Assembly: GCA_963771435.1 (NCBI GenBank)
Contig: CAVYTF010000006.1
Coordinates: forward strand, 62,001-126,000
Source of the DNA: CAVYTF01 sp963771435
GTDB taxonomy: Bacteria > Bacteroidota > Bacteroidia > Chitinophagales > Chitinophagaceae
Length of the DNA stretch: 64,000 nt
Direction: 5' to 3'
The notes under the pieces are model-generated. The model was not told the origin of the DNA and made no database searches. It saw nothing but the letters and a program-made list of their open reading frames with translations. This document shows, piece after piece, positions 10,219 to 19,873 of the stretch. The translations under genes were made by a program, and so were the position numbers. Position 1 is the stretch's first letter. The number at the start of each line of letters is the position of its first letter.

Positions 10219-10296
10219 GTAAAAAGGCAAAAGTAAAAAGTAAAAAAATTGCTGCATCCCGCTTCATTTTTACTTTTTACTTTTTATTTTTTACCT
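10219..10296. terminator. Bidirectional hairpin made of AGTAAAA repeats
   Basis: Tandem GTAAAAA words (about 10233-10248) face TTTTTAC words (about 10266-10294), giving a long A/T-rich hairpin between two convergent genes. A-tracts on one side and T-tracts on the other would let it act in both directions. Similar AGTAAAA stretches lie at about 30390, 38075 and 46855. Confidence 0.6.
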
Positions 10297-11651
10297 CAAA
10301 TCTTCTTCATCTTCCACCTCCCGCTTTGCAGGTAAATAAAGGAGCACGTGAAAATGACGGTCCAATAAACCCATTCCGCGCCCCAGCCCCAGGTGATGGG
10401 CAGAAATAATTTTTGCAAAACAGTGTAGGCGTAGATGCAGTAAAGCACGAGCGCGATAAGTTCTATCAGCAGGTTGATGCGTGTGTTGCCTGTGCCCGTT
10501 ACGGCGTTAAGCCAGATAACTGCGGCAGACATAACAACCAGCGCGCCGGAAACCACGCGCACAACAGGTATGGCGGCATTAATAAAATCATCGCCCTGCC
10601 CAAACACCTGCAAAAAGAAGGCAGGGGAGATGTTGAGGATGATAAACACAATGATGGCGAAACCCATGCTCATCTTCATTATTTTGAGTATAAGCTCGAT
10701 GACGCGGTGATGAAGATCCTGCCCGATAATATTGCTCACCATCATGTTGGCAGTGGAAGCAAACGCCCAGGTGATGCACCCGAACAGGCCAAAAATATTG
10801 CGCATAATGTTGGAGATGGCAAGGTCGCGCGAGCCATGATGTTCAATTAAAATATAAAAGAATTCCCAACTGCCAACGCTTATTACGAACTGCAATATCA
10901 AGGGCGCAGATTGCGTGAGCACGAGCTTTGCATTGGCGGCGTGGTATTTTATGCGAGCAGCGATATGCAACTCTTGGGCGATATTTTTCCAGCGTATAAC
11001 CGCATAAACGGTGAGAAAAGCAATAACCTCCGAAATAACAGAAGCTACCGCAGCGCCGTTAAAACCCATCTTTGGAAAACCAAAATGCCCATAAATAAAA
11101 CTATAATCGAGAAAAATATTGGCGATGGTTTCCACGAGAGAACCCCAGATAATGAGTTTGCTTCTGTTGGCGCCAACCAGCAGCGAGTTGCGGATTTGAA
11201 ACATGTATAAAAAAGGCAGCCCCCAAATGCGGATATAGAGAAACTTAGTGGCCATCTGCACGTCCAGCGGGTTGATGAGAGTGGCTTTAAAAATGATGGG
11301 CGCGATGGCAAATACAATGGCAATGTCAAGCAGTGCGAACGCAAGAGCTATCAATATGCCCTGGTGAAAAAGATTGCCAATTTCGTCCACGCGGTTTTCG
11401 CCTGCACGCCTTGCTATCAAAGCCTGCAGGCCGTTGTTTAGCCCGAAACCCATCACGGCAAAAATCAAATAAAACACGCCTGTGATACCTGCAACTGCCA
11501 GTGCCTGCTCGCTAAGGCCGCCGACAAAAATATTGTTGGTGATGAAATTTACCTGCGGTATCAAAACCGAAACGGAAATGGGCAAAGCTATCTTTAGTAT
11601 CTGCCTGTAGGATACATGTACCTGTAAATTATTAGAAGTTTTGTTTGGCAT
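10296..11651 (-). CDS. MATE-family multidrug efflux transporter
   Basis: A 451-residue integral membrane protein with about twelve hydrophobic segments in two similar halves, the layout of MatE (NorM/DinF-like) Na+ or H+ driven drug exporters. Recognisable blocks are ALPISVSVLIPQVNFITNN near the start, GLNNGLQALIARRAGE near residue 80 and the second-half counterpart FASTANMMVSNIIGQ near residue 300. The first motif carries INPLDVQMA and LVGANRSKLIIWGSLVE, as in other family members. A TAGTTTTG element lies just upstream (11659-11666, minus strand) and would give a very short leader. It is not part of an operon. Substrate unknown. Confidence 0.88.
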   Translation of the reverse strand: MPNKTSNNLQVHVSYRQILKIALPISVSVLIPQVNFITNNIFVGGLSEQALAVAGITGVFYLIFAVMGFGLNNGLQALIARRAGENRVDEIGNLFHQGILIALAFALLDIAIVFAIAPIIFKATLINPLDVQMATKFLYIRIWGLPFLYMFQIRNSLLVGANRSKLIIWGSLVETIANIFLDYSFIYGHFGFPKMGFNGAAVASVISEVIAFLTVYAVIRWKNIAQELHIAARIKYHAANAKLVLTQSAPLILQFVISVGSWEFFYILIEHHGSRDLAISNIMRNIFGLFGCITWAFASTANMMVSNIIGQDLHHRVIELILKIMKMSMGFAIIVFIILNISPAFFLQVFGQGDDFINAAIPVVRVVSGALVVMSAAVIWLNAVTGTGNTRINLLIELIALVLYCIYAYTVLQKLFLPITWGWGAEWVYWTVIFTCSFIYLQSGRWKMKKI

Positions 11652-11715
11652 GAGCGCTCAAAACTACATTTCTGCCGCTAACAATTAGTATCATTGCAAA
11701 ACTGAATGGATAATT

Positions 11716-12537
11716 ATGGTTCAGAAGACTTTTGTAATTTATGGGGAAACAACCGCGGCCTGCCAATTGACGATTGAAGCGGGCAGAGACTATCTTGCCT
11801 GTGTTCAAAAGGAAATTGACACCGGGAAGGTTGTGGCACTGGAATTATTTCAGTTTGATAAAACAGCGCCGGAGGAATTTGCAAAGCAATTCAATAACAT
11901 AAAACAGCAATCAAAATTGCTGGATCTTTCTTTTGCTGTTGTGCAAATTGTTTGGGCTAATAATGAATGTATATGCGTGCCAAATCAGTTATATGATGAA
12001 GAAATGAGCGAAGGTTATTTGAATTTAATGTTTGGAAATGAGTATCATTCTTTAAATAAAAAAGAAGAGGCAGGCGATAAGGTTATGCTTTATCGCATGC
12101 CCGAATATCAGTATAATTTATTGCATGATAATTTTCCTGCGGCAACTTCAACGCATAAATATAATTTGATGCTTCAGGAATGGACGAAAAGGGAAACTGA
12201 CGCTGATGTTGTGCAGTTGTTATTTTATACAAGCCATTTTATTTTAATGGCAATGAAAGAAAAAAAGTTGCAATTAATAAATAGTTTTTCTTATCAGACA
12301 CCTGAAGATGCAGTGTATCATATCTTAAATGTTTGTACAAGACTGAGCATGGATAAAGAAAAGATTGATTTTTATTTTTCAGGTTTGCTTGATATGAAGT
12401 CAAATCTTTACAAAGAACTTTCTTTATACCTGCTGAATATAAATTTTTTGTCACCACCTTCTGAAATGCTTGCGACAGAAGGATTCAGAGAATATCCGGC
12501 GCATTATTTTTCTTCTTTTATTAATAGTTATGCATGA
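11716..12537 (+). CDS. DUF3822 family protein
   Basis: A 273-residue cytoplasmic protein resembling the DUF3822 family of Bacteroidota, which is suspected to have an actin-like or ribonuclease-H-like fold; its function is not known. Features in support are the length, the early VIYGETTAACQLTIEAGRD region, and the FLSPPSEMLATEGFREYPA tail. Members usually sit directly before rsmD, as here, where its stop codon overlaps the rsmD start (ATGA). This suggests translational coupling and a role close to ribosome maturation, but that is inference. Confidence 0.7.
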   Translation: MVQKTFVIYGETTAACQLTIEAGRDYLACVQKEIDTGKVVALELFQFDKTAPEEFAKQFNNIKQQSKLLDLSFAVVQIVWANNECICVPNQLYDEEMSEGYLNLMFGNEYHSLNKKEEAGDKVMLYRMPEYQYNLLHDNFPAATSTHKYNLMLQEWTKRETDADVVQLLFYTSHFILMAMKEKKLQLINSFSYQTPEDAVYHILNVCTRLSMDKEKIDFYFSGLLDMKSNLYKELSLYLLNINFLSPPSEMLATEGFREYPAHYFSSFINSYA

Positions 12538-13082
12538 GAATTATTTCAGGCAAATGGGGAGGCTTAAGAATTCACCCGCCTGCGAAAATGCCATACACGC
12601 GGCCAACAACAGATATAGCTAAAGAAGGATTATTTAATATTTTACAGAACAGGATGGCATTTGAAGGCATCAAGACACTCGATCTTTTTGGCGGAACTGG
12701 TTGCATCAGTTATGAGCTTGCATCGCGCGGGGCGGAGGATTTAACTATCGTTGAAAAAGACATACAGATGTTTACTTTTATTAAGCAAAATATTGAAAAA
12801 ATGGGAATTGAAAATGTAAAGCTAGTAAAGAAAGATGTGTTTAATTTCCTTCAAAATTGTGAGGAACAGTTTGACTTTATTTTTGCTGGACCACCATATG
12901 CGCTTGAAAAGATAAATGAGATACCGAAAATAATTGAAAGGAAGAAAATGATAACAGATAATGGTTTTTTTGTGCTGGAACATACGCCCCGCAATGATTA
13001 TAAAAGTTATGAAGGTTTTGGTTTTCAAAGGAATTATGGCACAACGATATTTTCTTTTTTTGAACCTAAAGCAATAAAGTAA
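12534..13082 (+). CDS. rsmD: 16S rRNA (guanine966-N2)-methyltransferase RsmD-like
   Basis: A 182-residue Rossmann-fold methyltransferase. It begins MRIISGKWGGLRI and continues PTTDIAKEGLFNIL, the characteristic RsmD N-terminal block, then LDLFGGTGCISYELASRGA (SAM-binding motif I) and a late VLEHTPRN segment. It is expected to methylate G966 of 16S rRNA. One oddity is the catalytic motif IV: it reads FAGPPYAL where most N-methyltransferases have (D/N)PPY, so the acidic residue is Gly here. This could be lineage-typical or a base error. It overlaps the DUF3822 gene by four bases and precedes bioD by 9 bp. Confidence 0.87.
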   Translation: MRIISGKWGGLRIHPPAKMPYTRPTTDIAKEGLFNILQNRMAFEGIKTLDLFGGTGCISYELASRGAEDLTIVEKDIQMFTFIKQNIEKMGIENVKLVKKDVFNFLQNCEEQFDFIFAGPPYALEKINEIPKIIERKKMITDNGFFVLEHTPRNDYKSYEGFGFQRNYGTTIFSFFEPKAIK

Positions 13083-13091
13083 CTTTAATCA

Positions 13092-13730
13092 ATGCAACCC
13101 ATTTTTATAACTGGCATTGGAACAGGCGTAGGCAAAACAATTGTTTCTGCAATAATAACAGAAGCATTGCAAGCGGATTATTGGAAGCCAATACAGGCAG
13201 GTTTTGCTGAAGGAACCGATAAGGAAATGGTAAAGAATCTAATAAGCAATACCCAGAGTATTTTACATGATGAAGTATATAAATTAAAGTTGGCTGCTTC
13301 ACCTCATATAGCTGCAAGAGAAGAAAATATTGCGATAAGTATTGATGAAATTTGTGAACATTACACCCAACTATCAATTAGCGACCGACACATAGTCATT
13401 GAAGGAGCTGGTGGTATAATGGTTCCGCTAAATGAAAATGAATTTGTAATTGATTTAATAAAAAAGCTGAATGCAAAAGTTCTTTTAGTAAGTAGAAATT
13501 ATTTAGGAAGCATTAATCATTCTTTGCTCACTGCAGAGATCTGCAAAACAAAAAATATTGATGTTTCTGGCTGGATATTTAATGACAAGTATTTGAATTA
13601 TGAAAAAGAAATTGAACGCTGGAGTGGCTTTCACAAAATAGCTTCTATACCCGCAGCCGGGAAAGTTGATAAAGCTTTTGTGAAAGAGCAAGCAAATATT
13701 ATTGAAGAAAAATTAATTAACTTACTATAA
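13092..13730 (+). CDS. bioD: Dethiobiotin synthetase
   Basis: ATP-dependent carboxylation of 7,8-diaminopelargonate to dethiobiotin, the penultimate step of biotin synthesis. The 212-residue protein begins with the P-loop FITGIGTGVGKT (residues 5-16), then YWKPIQAG, the substrate-binding block, and VIEGAGGIMVPLN (near residue 100), all diagnostic for BioD. The rest of the biotin pathway is not in the window. The gene lies between rsmD and lpxK with very short gaps, so it is probably transcribed with them. Confidence 0.93.
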   Translation: MQPIFITGIGTGVGKTIVSAIITEALQADYWKPIQAGFAEGTDKEMVKNLISNTQSILHDEVYKLKLAASPHIAAREENIAISIDEICEHYTQLSISDRHIVIEGAGGIMVPLNENEFVIDLIKKLNAKVLLVSRNYLGSINHSLLTAEICKTKNIDVSGWIFNDKYLNYEKEIERWSGFHKIASIPAAGKVDKAFVKEQANIIEEKLINLL

Positions 13731-13734
13731 GAAT

Positions 13735-14818
13735 ATGAATTTGAATGCCATTTTTTTAAGATCATTCCGCATTTTACTAATGCCTTTTGCATTGGTTTAT
13801 GCTTTCATTGTGATTATCAGAAATTGGCTGTATGATAAAAAAATATTACATGCTGCAAGATTTAATTTTCCATTGATATGTGTCGGCAACCTTTCTGTAG
13901 GCGGCACAGGAAAGTCTCCAATGGTGGAGTATTTAATAAAATTACTTAAGGATAAATTTCAGGTTGCTACTTTGAGCCGTGGTTATAAACGCAAAACAAA
14001 AGGCTATGTACTCGCTTCTGAAAATAGTACTGCGCTTGAGATTGGTGATGAGCCAATGCAGTTTCATATTAAATTTCCAGGCGTAGCCGTTGCTGTCGGT
14101 GAAGAAAGAATTGTTGCTATCCCTCAAATACTTCATGACAAACCAAATACACAAGCCATATTACTTGATGATGCTTTTCAACATCGTGAAATTGTAGCTG
14201 GGTTTAATATTTTGCTCACGGAATACAGCGATCTTTTTACAGATGATTTCTTTCTGCCAACTGGAGATATTCCGGGATCAGCGTTCCTCGTATAAGCGCG
14301 CGCAAGTAATTGTAGTAACCAAATGCTCGAGCAATATTTCAAAAAAAGAAAAAGCAGGAGTAATAAAAAAAATAAAGCCTTTTGCGCACCAGCAAGTATT
14401 TTTTACAATAATCGAATATGGAGATCCATATCACATTTTTCATCAATCACCAATAACCATTTCTCAGCAGGATGAAATTTTATTAGTATGCGGCATTGCT
14501 AACCCAAAACCTTTAAAAGAATATCTACATCAACAGGCATCTACTTACTATGAAATGACATATAGTGATCACCATATTTTTTCTATTGATGATTTAAAAG
14601 ACATTCAAAAACGTTACGAACAGATAGAACAATCGAAGAATAAATTTATACTAACTACAGAAAAGGATGCAGTGCGTCTTATGAAGTTCCAGGAAGTATT
14701 ACAGGGAATGAATTTATACGTTCTCCCTATACAACCAAAATTTCTATTTAATGAAGGAGAACATTTTAATCAAAGAATTATTGATTTTATAGACAACTTT
14801 ACATTTGAGCCAGCTTAA
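13735..14818 (+). CDS. lpxK: Tetraacyldisaccharide 4'-kinase, one frameshift
   Basis: Phosphorylates the 4' position of the lipid A precursor in the inner membrane. An N-terminal membrane-associated helix (residues 1-30) is followed by the P-loop VGGTGKSPMVEYL (near residue 60), SRGYKRK (near residue 83) and LLDDAFQH with the catalytic Asp. The frame stops at 14295 after PTGDIPGSAFLV, while the neighbouring frame continues RDQRSSYKRAQVIVVTKC, the expected next block. Removing one C at 14272-14273 gives PTGDIRDQRSSYKRA and a full protein of about 360 residues. LpxK is normally essential, so a sequence error is likely. Confidence 0.9.
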
Positions 14819-14845
14819 ATACAAGCCAGCAAAAAAGAAAGCAGC

Positions 14846-16855
14846 ATGAGTAAAAGAAAGGGCAAAGAAAAAGCAAAGGCCAAAGTCCAGTCCGGCCATC
14901 ATTTAAAAGGAACATTGGAAATAACACGATCAGGTATTGGCTATGTGGTGATCGCTGACGGCAAGGGAGATGTATTAGTACGTCCCGGCGATTTTGGAAA
15001 TGCGCTTCATGGTGATGTTGTGAAGGTAAAAGTTGTAAAAGAAAACATTAACACAGGGCGGAAAGAAGGAAAAATCATGGCGGTAGAACAGCGCAAACAA
15101 ACGGAGTTTATTGGAACGCTCAAGCTATCAACAAATTTTGCTTTTTTTATTCCTGATTCAGAAAGGCCTGTTCCTGATATTTTTATTCCGCTCGATAAAA
15201 TTAATGGCGCAAAAAATAAAGAGCGTGTTGCAGTCCGCTTATTGCAATGGGAAAAGGGAGATAAAAAACCAGTAGGCGAGGTTATTAGTGTATTGAAAGC
15301 AGAAGATGAGAATGACCGTGCTATGAAAGAGTTACTTGCAGAAAACGGGTTTCCACTTGTATTTGGAGATGCTGTATTAGAAGAAGCCGCGCGATTGGCG
15401 AATGAAATAAGTGCAAGTGAAATAATCAAACGTATTGATTTTAGAGATACACTTACTTTTACGATCGATCCTGTTGACGCTAAAGATTTTGATGATGCCA
15501 TTTCCATAAAAACATTAAAAGATGATTTGTATGAGATCGGTGTACACATTGCTGATGTAAGTCATTTTGTAGAACCTGAAACAATTTTAGATGAAGAAGC
15601 ATATAAAAGGGCAACAAGTGTTTATTTGCCTGATAGAGTTAATCCTATGCTACCCGAACATATTTCAAATATATTATGCTCTTTACGCCCCCACGAAGAC
15701 AAACTTACTTTTTCTGCCATCTTTGAGATTAATGCAAAAGCTGAAGTAAAAAACATAAAACTGTCAAAGACAATCATCCATTCCGATAATCGTTTTACAT
15801 ACGAAGATGCGCAGCAAATAATTGAACAGGGGGAAGGAAAATTAAAGGAGGAAATTTTATTGCTGAATAATATTGCTCAAAAATTACGAAATAAACGTTT
15901 TGCAAAAGGAGCCATAAATTTTTCGTCACAGGAAGTTCGGTTCATTTTAGATGATAAAGGAAAGCCAACAGGAATTTTGGTTAAAGAAAGCAAAGAAGCA
16001 CATCAACTTATTGAAGAGTTTATGCTACTTGCAAACAAAGCAGTTGCTGAACATGTGGCAAAAACAAAAGTGAACAAAAAAGATATTCCTTTTCCATATC
16101 GTGTTCACGACAGTCCCGATGAACAAAAGCTTATACCTTTTATTGCATTTGCAAAAAAATATGGCCATAAATTTGATACCAGTTCTCCTAAAAAAATTGC
16201 TGAAAGTTTCAACACAATGCTTGCTGATGCAAAAGGGAAATCGGAACAACATGTACTTGAGCAACTCGGTATACGCACCATGGCAAAAGCAATTTATACT
16301 TCGGAAAATGTTGGTCATTATGGTTTAGGGTTTGATTATTATTGCCATTTTACTTCTCCAATCAGGCGCTATCCTGATGTGCAGGTGCACCGCATACTTG
16401 AGTCGATCTTAAAAAACAGTCCTATTATTGATAAAAAAATGGAGGAAAAATGCAAACATTGCAGCGAACGGGAACGAGCAGCAATGGATTGCGAACGCGC
16501 TTCCAATAAGTATAAACAGGTAGAGTACATGCGCAGCTATCTAGGAGAAACATTTGAAGCAGTAATAAGCGGCGTAGCTGCTTTTGGTTTTTGGGCAGAA
16601 ACTGTGGCACACAAATGCGAAGGATTGGTGACGGTTGCAAGTCTTAGTGAATACGATGATTTTAGGTTGATTGAGGAAAATTATTCCTTGCTTGGTAAAC
16701 ATAGCAACAGGCAGTTCAGAATGGGGGACAAAGTTTTTATAAAACTAATCGCCGCAAATCTGGATAAACGTCAGCTTGATTATGAATGGGTAATTGATGA
16801 AAAAAACACTGAAGTGGTAAAGCCAAAACCAAAAGTGAAACACTATAAGAAATAA
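14846..16855 (+). CDS. rnr: Ribonuclease R
   Basis: Processive 3'-5' exoribonuclease of the RNB (RNase II/R) family that degrades structured RNA. The 669-residue protein has a basic N-terminal tail (SKRKGKEKAKAKV), cold-shock domains (about residues 20-170), the RNB catalytic domain with the acidic cluster DAKDFDDAISI (near residue 215) that binds the catalytic metals, HYGLGFDYYCHFTSPIRRYPD split across the RNA channel, and a C-terminal S1 domain followed by a basic tail (KPKPKVKHYKK). It follows lpxK by 27 bp. Confidence 0.95.
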   Translation: MSKRKGKEKAKAKVQSGHHLKGTLEITRSGIGYVVIADGKGDVLVRPGDFGNALHGDVVKVKVVKENINTGRKEGKIMAVEQRKQTEFIGTLKLSTNFAFFIPDSERPVPDIFIPLDKINGAKNKERVAVRLLQWEKGDKKPVGEVISVLKAEDENDRAMKELLAENGFPLVFGDAVLEEAARLANEISASEIIKRIDFRDTLTFTIDPVDAKDFDDAISIKTLKDDLYEIGVHIADVSHFVEPETILDEEAYKRATSVYLPDRVNPMLPEHISNILCSLRPHEDKLTFSAIFEINAKAEVKNIKLSKTIIHSDNRFTYEDAQQIIEQGEGKLKEEILLLNNIAQKLRNKRFAKGAINFSSQEVRFILDDKGKPTGILVKESKEAHQLIEEFMLLANKAVAEHVAKTKVNKKDIPFPYRVHDSPDEQKLIPFIAFAKKYGHKFDTSSPKKIAESFNTMLADAKGKSEQHVLEQLGIRTMAKAIYTSENVGHYGLGFDYYCHFTSPIRRYPDVQVHRILESILKNSPIIDKKMEEKCKHCSERERAAMDCERASNKYKQVEYMRSYLGETFEAVISGVAAFGFWAETVAHKCEGLVTVASLSEYDDFRLIEENYSLLGKHSNRQFRMGDKVFIKLIAANLDKRQLDYEWVIDEKNTEVVKPKPKVKHYKK

Positions 16856-16876
16856 AATTTAGTACCAAAAAAGCAA

Positions 16877-18532
16877 TTAATTTCTGACCATTTCTCTTGC
16901 ATTTTGTAATGCAGCAGCAGTTGGTCTTTCGCCGCTAAGCATTTGTGCAATAGCATTTATGCGCTCTTCCTCCGATAGCAATCTGATATTTGTTTTAATA
17001 CTATCATTTCTTATTTCTTTATAAACAAAAAAATGAGCATCAGCTTTGCCTGCAATCTGTGCCTGGTGGGTAATAGAAATGACTTGCCTTTTTGCGGCGA
17101 GTTTTTTCATTATAATGCCAACCTGTTTTGCTGCTTCTCCTGAAATCCCGGTATCAATTTCATCAAAGATCATCGTTGGTAAATCAATAGAATCTGCAAC
17201 TAATGACTTAATTGAAAGCATGAGCCTGCTCAATTCTCCTCCACTTGCTACTTTTCGTAAAGGTTCAAACCGGTTACTTGTATTAGCGTCAAACATAAAC
17301 TCGATGGCATCTTTTCCAAAAAAATGCAAAGCAGTTTCGTTAATATCAACTTTCAATTTTGCATTTGGCATCCCAACTTGCACAAGAAGTGTATTTACGT
17401 TTTGTTCGAAAGAAATAATCTGATTTTTCCGTGCATTCGAAATCTCCGAAGCTAATTCTTCAGCTTGCTGATACAATAAAGCAATTTCTCTTTCTTTGGC
17501 AATAATCGCTTTATCAATATTTAAAACAGCATGCAATTTTTGCTTAAGCGCTACTTGAATATTTATTAATTCATTCGTTGTTTTCGCACCGTGTTTCTTC
17601 AAAAGCTTATACCCTGCACCTAGTTTTTCATTGATATATTCTATTCTTTTTTCATCATGATTTACCTCCTCATTCATTCCATATGCTTCCGTAGCAATAT
17701 CTTGCAGCTCTAAGTTTACACTTTGCAGACGTTCTATCAATCCTGAAATATTTGTTTGATAAAAAGCATGTGCCTGAAGTTCATTAATTAATTGCTTAAT
17801 GGTTTTTAAAACTGGATGCTCAGCTTCATTTAAATCAAAATAAACTTTAGATAAACTTAATTTAATATTTTCTGTATTGCTTAATGCTTTCAATTCATTT
17901 TCCAAATTCTCCAGTTCATTTTCTGTAAAAGAGTTTTCCATTAATTCATCAAATAAGAACCGGTTATAATCAAGCTCTTTATTAAAATTATTTTGTCGAT
18001 TCTGTAAATTTTTAAGTTCTTTCATTGCTGCCTGCGATGCTAAAAAAATCTTTTGATATTCTTTCAAAATCCTTTCATTTTTTGCAAGTGCATCAAACAC
18101 TTCGCGCTGAAAATCTGTATCGCCCAATTCAAGTGTATCAAACTGCTGGTGTAGATCTACAAGAAGTAAAGCAAGCGCTTTTAGCTGTTGTAATGTCGCA
18201 GGTGTGTCATTTATAAAAGAACGCGATTTGCCACTGGGAGTAATTTCTCTTCTCAGCAATAATTCTTCTTCCCCTTCCAATTCATTTTCTTTTAAAAAAA
18301 GCTTTATTTCCTCCTTTTCTGGCATTAAAAAAATCCCTTCAATGAAGCATTTTTTATCATGATTCATTAAGACTGAAGTGTCGAGGCGCGAACCAAGAAT
18401 TAGGCTCAACGCGCCAATCACAATGCTTTTGCCTGCGCCCGTTTCACCCGTAATGATATTAAGTTTGTCAGAGAAATCAATTTCAATTTCATCAATGATA
18501 GCATAATTCTGTATGTGCAGTTTCTTTAACAT
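16877..18532 (-). CDS. recN: DNA repair protein RecN
   Basis: SMC-like ATPase involved in recombination repair of double-strand breaks. The 551-residue protein opens with MLKKLHIQNYAIIDEIEIDF and the Walker A GETGAGKSIVIGAL (about residues 30-43), has a long coiled-coil middle (about 150-370), and ends with the ABC signature ASGGELSRLMLSIK and Walker B LPTMIFDEIDTGISG, then the H-loop SITHQAQIAG. Length and order match RecN exactly. It converges with rnr and lies upstream of nothing obviously related, although thrC follows its direction. Confidence 0.95.
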   Translation of the reverse strand: MLKKLHIQNYAIIDEIEIDFSDKLNIITGETGAGKSIVIGALSLILGSRLDTSVLMNHDKKCFIEGIFLMPEKEEIKLFLKENELEGEEELLLRREITPSGKSRSFINDTPATLQQLKALALLLVDLHQQFDTLELGDTDFQREVFDALAKNERILKEYQKIFLASQAAMKELKNLQNRQNNFNKELDYNRFLFDELMENSFTENELENLENELKALSNTENIKLSLSKVYFDLNEAEHPVLKTIKQLINELQAHAFYQTNISGLIERLQSVNLELQDIATEAYGMNEEVNHDEKRIEYINEKLGAGYKLLKKHGAKTTNELINIQVALKQKLHAVLNIDKAIIAKEREIALLYQQAEELASEISNARKNQIISFEQNVNTLLVQVGMPNAKLKVDINETALHFFGKDAIEFMFDANTSNRFEPLRKVASGGELSRLMLSIKSLVADSIDLPTMIFDEIDTGISGEAAKQVGIIMKKLAAKRQVISITHQAQIAGKADAHFFVYKEIRNDSIKTNIRLLSEEERINAIAQMLSGERPTAAALQNAREMVRN

Positions 18533-18552
18533 TAGAACGACTCCAATTTAAA

Positions 18553-19848
18553 TTATTTATTCATCATCCATTCTTTTAATGAGAGGAAATTCGCTTCCAT
18601 TTGAATGCTTTTATGTTCTTTATTAAATAAGTATTTTACACTTTCAGGGATAGGAAGTTTTGCGTTGATTGCATATTCCACCGTTTCCAAGAATTTGGAC
18701 GGATGTGCTGTTTCAAGAAAAATTCCTTTACTTTCCGGAGCGGTCTCCAAATATTTTTCCAAAGCCCAAAAACTAATAGCACCATGCGGGTCTAATATAT
18801 AATTGTATTTTTTAAAGGCATTCGTGATAGTTGTTTTTGTTGTCGCATCATCAATGCTTACACTGCTAATGAAAGATTTAAAATTCTCCACTTTTTGTTC
18901 AAACAATTCCATCATGCGCACAAAATTACTCGGGTTTCCTACATCCATTGCATTTGAGACTGTTGCTGTTGCTTGCTTGGGTATATATCTACCGGTTTTA
19001 AGGAATTGAGTAACAATATCATTTGTATTACAGGCAGCAATGAAATGTTTAACAGGCAAGCCGCTTTTGCATGCAAGAATGCCGGAACAGATATTGCCAA
19101 AATTGCCACTTGGAACGGAAAAAATTGCGGCACCTTCTTGTTCCCATTGCTGAGCGGCAAAAAAATAATATAGCTGCTGAGGTAACCATCTTGCAATATT
19201 GATAGAATTTGCAGAAGTAAGGGATAGTTTTTTATTTAAATCATCATCTGAAAATGCCAGTTTTACCATCTCCTGACAATCATCAAAATTTCCTTCAACT
19301 TCAATAGCAGTAATATTTTCGGCATTTGTTGTCAATTGTAATTCCTGTATTGCACTCACTTTTTTTGATGGGTATAAAATAACAACTTCTACTCCTTTAA
19401 CACCGTGAAACCCATTTGCAACTGCGCCACCTGTATCGCCTGAGGTAGCTACTAACACTGTTGTTTGATTGTTATTATTACGGTTAAAATAACCTAAGCA
19501 ACGGCTCATAAATCGTGCGCCGACATCTTTGAATGCAAGCGTTGGCCCATGAAATAATTCAAGCGAAAAAATATTTTCAGTCAGTTTAACTAAAGGAAAG
19601 TCAAAGTTGACTGTTTCGTTTACGATCTGCTGTAAGGTGCTGTCCTCAATACTTTCATGTACAAAGGGCTTCATTACTATAAAACCAATTTCTTCTTTTG
19701 AATAGGCTTTTAAATTATCAACGAAACCTTTTGGCAGCTGTGGAATTGTTTCAGGAAAATACAAACCTTTATCAGGCGCCTGACCTTTTAAAGTAGCTTC
19801 TGCAAATGTTGCTTTTGGCGATATGTGATTAAGGCTGTAATATTTCAT
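18553..19848 (-). CDS. thrC: Threonine synthase
   Basis: PLP enzyme that converts O-phosphohomoserine to threonine, the last step of the pathway. The 431-residue protein shows MKYYSLNHISPKATFAEA at the start, the PLP-lysine region HGPTLAFKDVGARFM (near residue 105), the phosphate-binding TSGDTGGAVANGF (near residue 140) and VPSGNFGNICSG (near residue 255). It is the third gene of a thrA-thrB-thrC operon and starts 25 bp after the true thrB stop. Confidence 0.95.
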   Translation of the reverse strand: MKYYSLNHISPKATFAEATLKGQAPDKGLYFPETIPQLPKGFVDNLKAYSKEEIGFIVMKPFVHESIEDSTLQQIVNETVNFDFPLVKLTENIFSLELFHGPTLAFKDVGARFMSRCLGYFNRNNNNQTTVLVATSGDTGGAVANGFHGVKGVEVVILYPSKKVSAIQELQLTTNAENITAIEVEGNFDDCQEMVKLAFSDDDLNKKLSLTSANSINIARWLPQQLYYFFAAQQWEQEGAAIFSVPSGNFGNICSGILACKSGLPVKHFIAACNTNDIVTQFLKTGRYIPKQATATVSNAMDVGNPSNFVRMMELFEQKVENFKSFISSVSIDDATTKTTITNAFKKYNYILDPHGAISFWALEKYLETAPESKGIFLETAHPSKFLETVEYAINAKLPIPESVKYLFNKEHKSIQMEANFLSLKEWMMNK

Positions 19849-19873
19849 TGTGAATGGTTACTGAGAAACCTGG

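Noticed and set aside
10413..10850. 145-residue plus-strand frame inside the MATE gene
   Set aside because: Antisense to a clear transporter gene; shadow of its codon bias. Several long frames opposite rpoB, groEL and thrA were dropped for the same reason.
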